DNA of 14,263 nt from the NCBI GenBank assembly GCA_003818595.1, contig RPQV01000030.1, forward strand, positions 1 through 14,263. Direction: 5' to 3'. The notes beneath the pieces are model-generated. The model had not been told where the DNA came from and did not search any database. It saw only the letters and a program-made list of their open reading frames with translations. The position numbers and the translations under genes were made by a program. The first letter of the stretch is position 1. Each line of letters opens with the position of its first letter. The DNA comes from Calditrichota bacterium. GTDB lineage: Bacteria > Zhuqueibacterota > Zhuqueibacteria > Residuimicrobiales > Krinioviventaceae. Positions 13,935-14,263 of this stretch are shown here, in pieces.

Positions 13935-14263
13935 ATGAATGAAATGCCCAGTTTGCCAGGCGCTGAAAAGGTTTCCTCATTTATTTCAAAAAAGGAAAAA
14001 GCCTGGGGCAATTTTGGCGTATTATTGATTCTTGCATTTCTGGTCATTGTTTTTTACCTGCTCGCACCATTTCTGATCACCTGGTTGAATTTGGCCATCA
14101 CCGTCGTCGGCAAAACGATCGTGTTGGGCGTCTTGGTGGGATTGGCGGCGATTTTATGGTTTTTATTCACCAGCAAACGATTCCGCGCTATTTTGTGGTA
14201 CTGGCGCGCCAAGTTTTACCGCAAATTCACCCTGCTGATGATTAAAACAGGCCCTATGGATAT
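13935..14263 (+). CDS. Two-helix inner-membrane protein, 3' end cut by window edge
   Basis: A reading frame too short to finish here starts at the ATG at 13935, preceded by AGGAGG at 13925-13930. The frame stays open for 109 codons to the window edge. About 25 soluble N-terminal residues are followed by two hydrophobic spans, roughly 27-50 (FGVLLILAFLVIVFYLLAPF) and 55-79 (ending LAAILWFLFTS). A strongly basic, aromatic segment (KRFRAILWYWRAKFYRKF) then should lie on the cytoplasmic face. I do not recognise the family. It is 29 nt after the coiled-coil gene, so the two proteins probably work together at the membrane. The C-terminal part beyond the edge may contain the informative domain. Confidence 0.8.
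   Translation, partial: MNEMPSLPGAEKVSSFISKKEKAWGNFGVLLILAFLVIVFYLLAPFLITWLNLAITVVGKTIVLGVLVGLAAILWFLFTSKRFRAILWYWRAKFYRKFTLLMIKTGPMD

Overview
The window is dense bacterial chromosome with moderate GC content. Three proteins carry a lipobox signal peptide ending in a cysteine, and a secreted propeller enzyme and a PpiC-type periplasmic foldase are also present, which points to a Gram-negative cell envelope. The gene mix would fit a member of the Fibrobacterota-Chlorobi-Bacteroidota broad group or a related uncultured lineage. That placement is inference only; there is no rRNA or other marker gene in the window.

Layout, left to right. (1) Positions 1-2150, plus strand: the end of serC and a complete serA, two steps of serine biosynthesis in one operon. 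(2) A strong hairpin at 2242-2275 separates this operon from a convergent minus-strand operon at 2364-6560. In order of transcription it holds a small unknown lipoprotein, a lipoprotein aldose 1-epimerase (galM), glycerol kinase (glpK, probably from a TTG start), and a secreted sialidase-like beta-propeller. (3) Positions 6800-10978, minus strand: three tightly coupled genes for a radical SAM protein, a LarA-family nickel racemase/epimerase and a U32-family protein with four conserved cysteines. Gaps between them are 2 nt or less. (4) Positions 11031-12062, minus strand: a PpiC-type peptidyl-prolyl isomerase lipoprotein with its own promoter and a very strong intrinsic terminator. That terminator ends only 12 nt before the radical SAM start codon. 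(5) Positions 12316-12920: two direct-oriented arrays of an 8-bp repeat flank a GNAT acetyltransferase gene, and the last codons and stop of that gene lie inside one array. (6) Positions 13159-14263, plus strand: an unrecognised coiled-coil protein and a two-helix membrane protein that runs off the window edge.

The serine pathway, glycerol kinase, mutarotase and PPIase genes are recognisable families. The parts least explained by known biology are the radical SAM/LarA/U32 trio, the octamer arrays around the GNAT gene, and the coiled-coil/membrane-protein pair at the right edge. No RNA genes, CRISPR arrays, insertion sequences or phage genes were seen.
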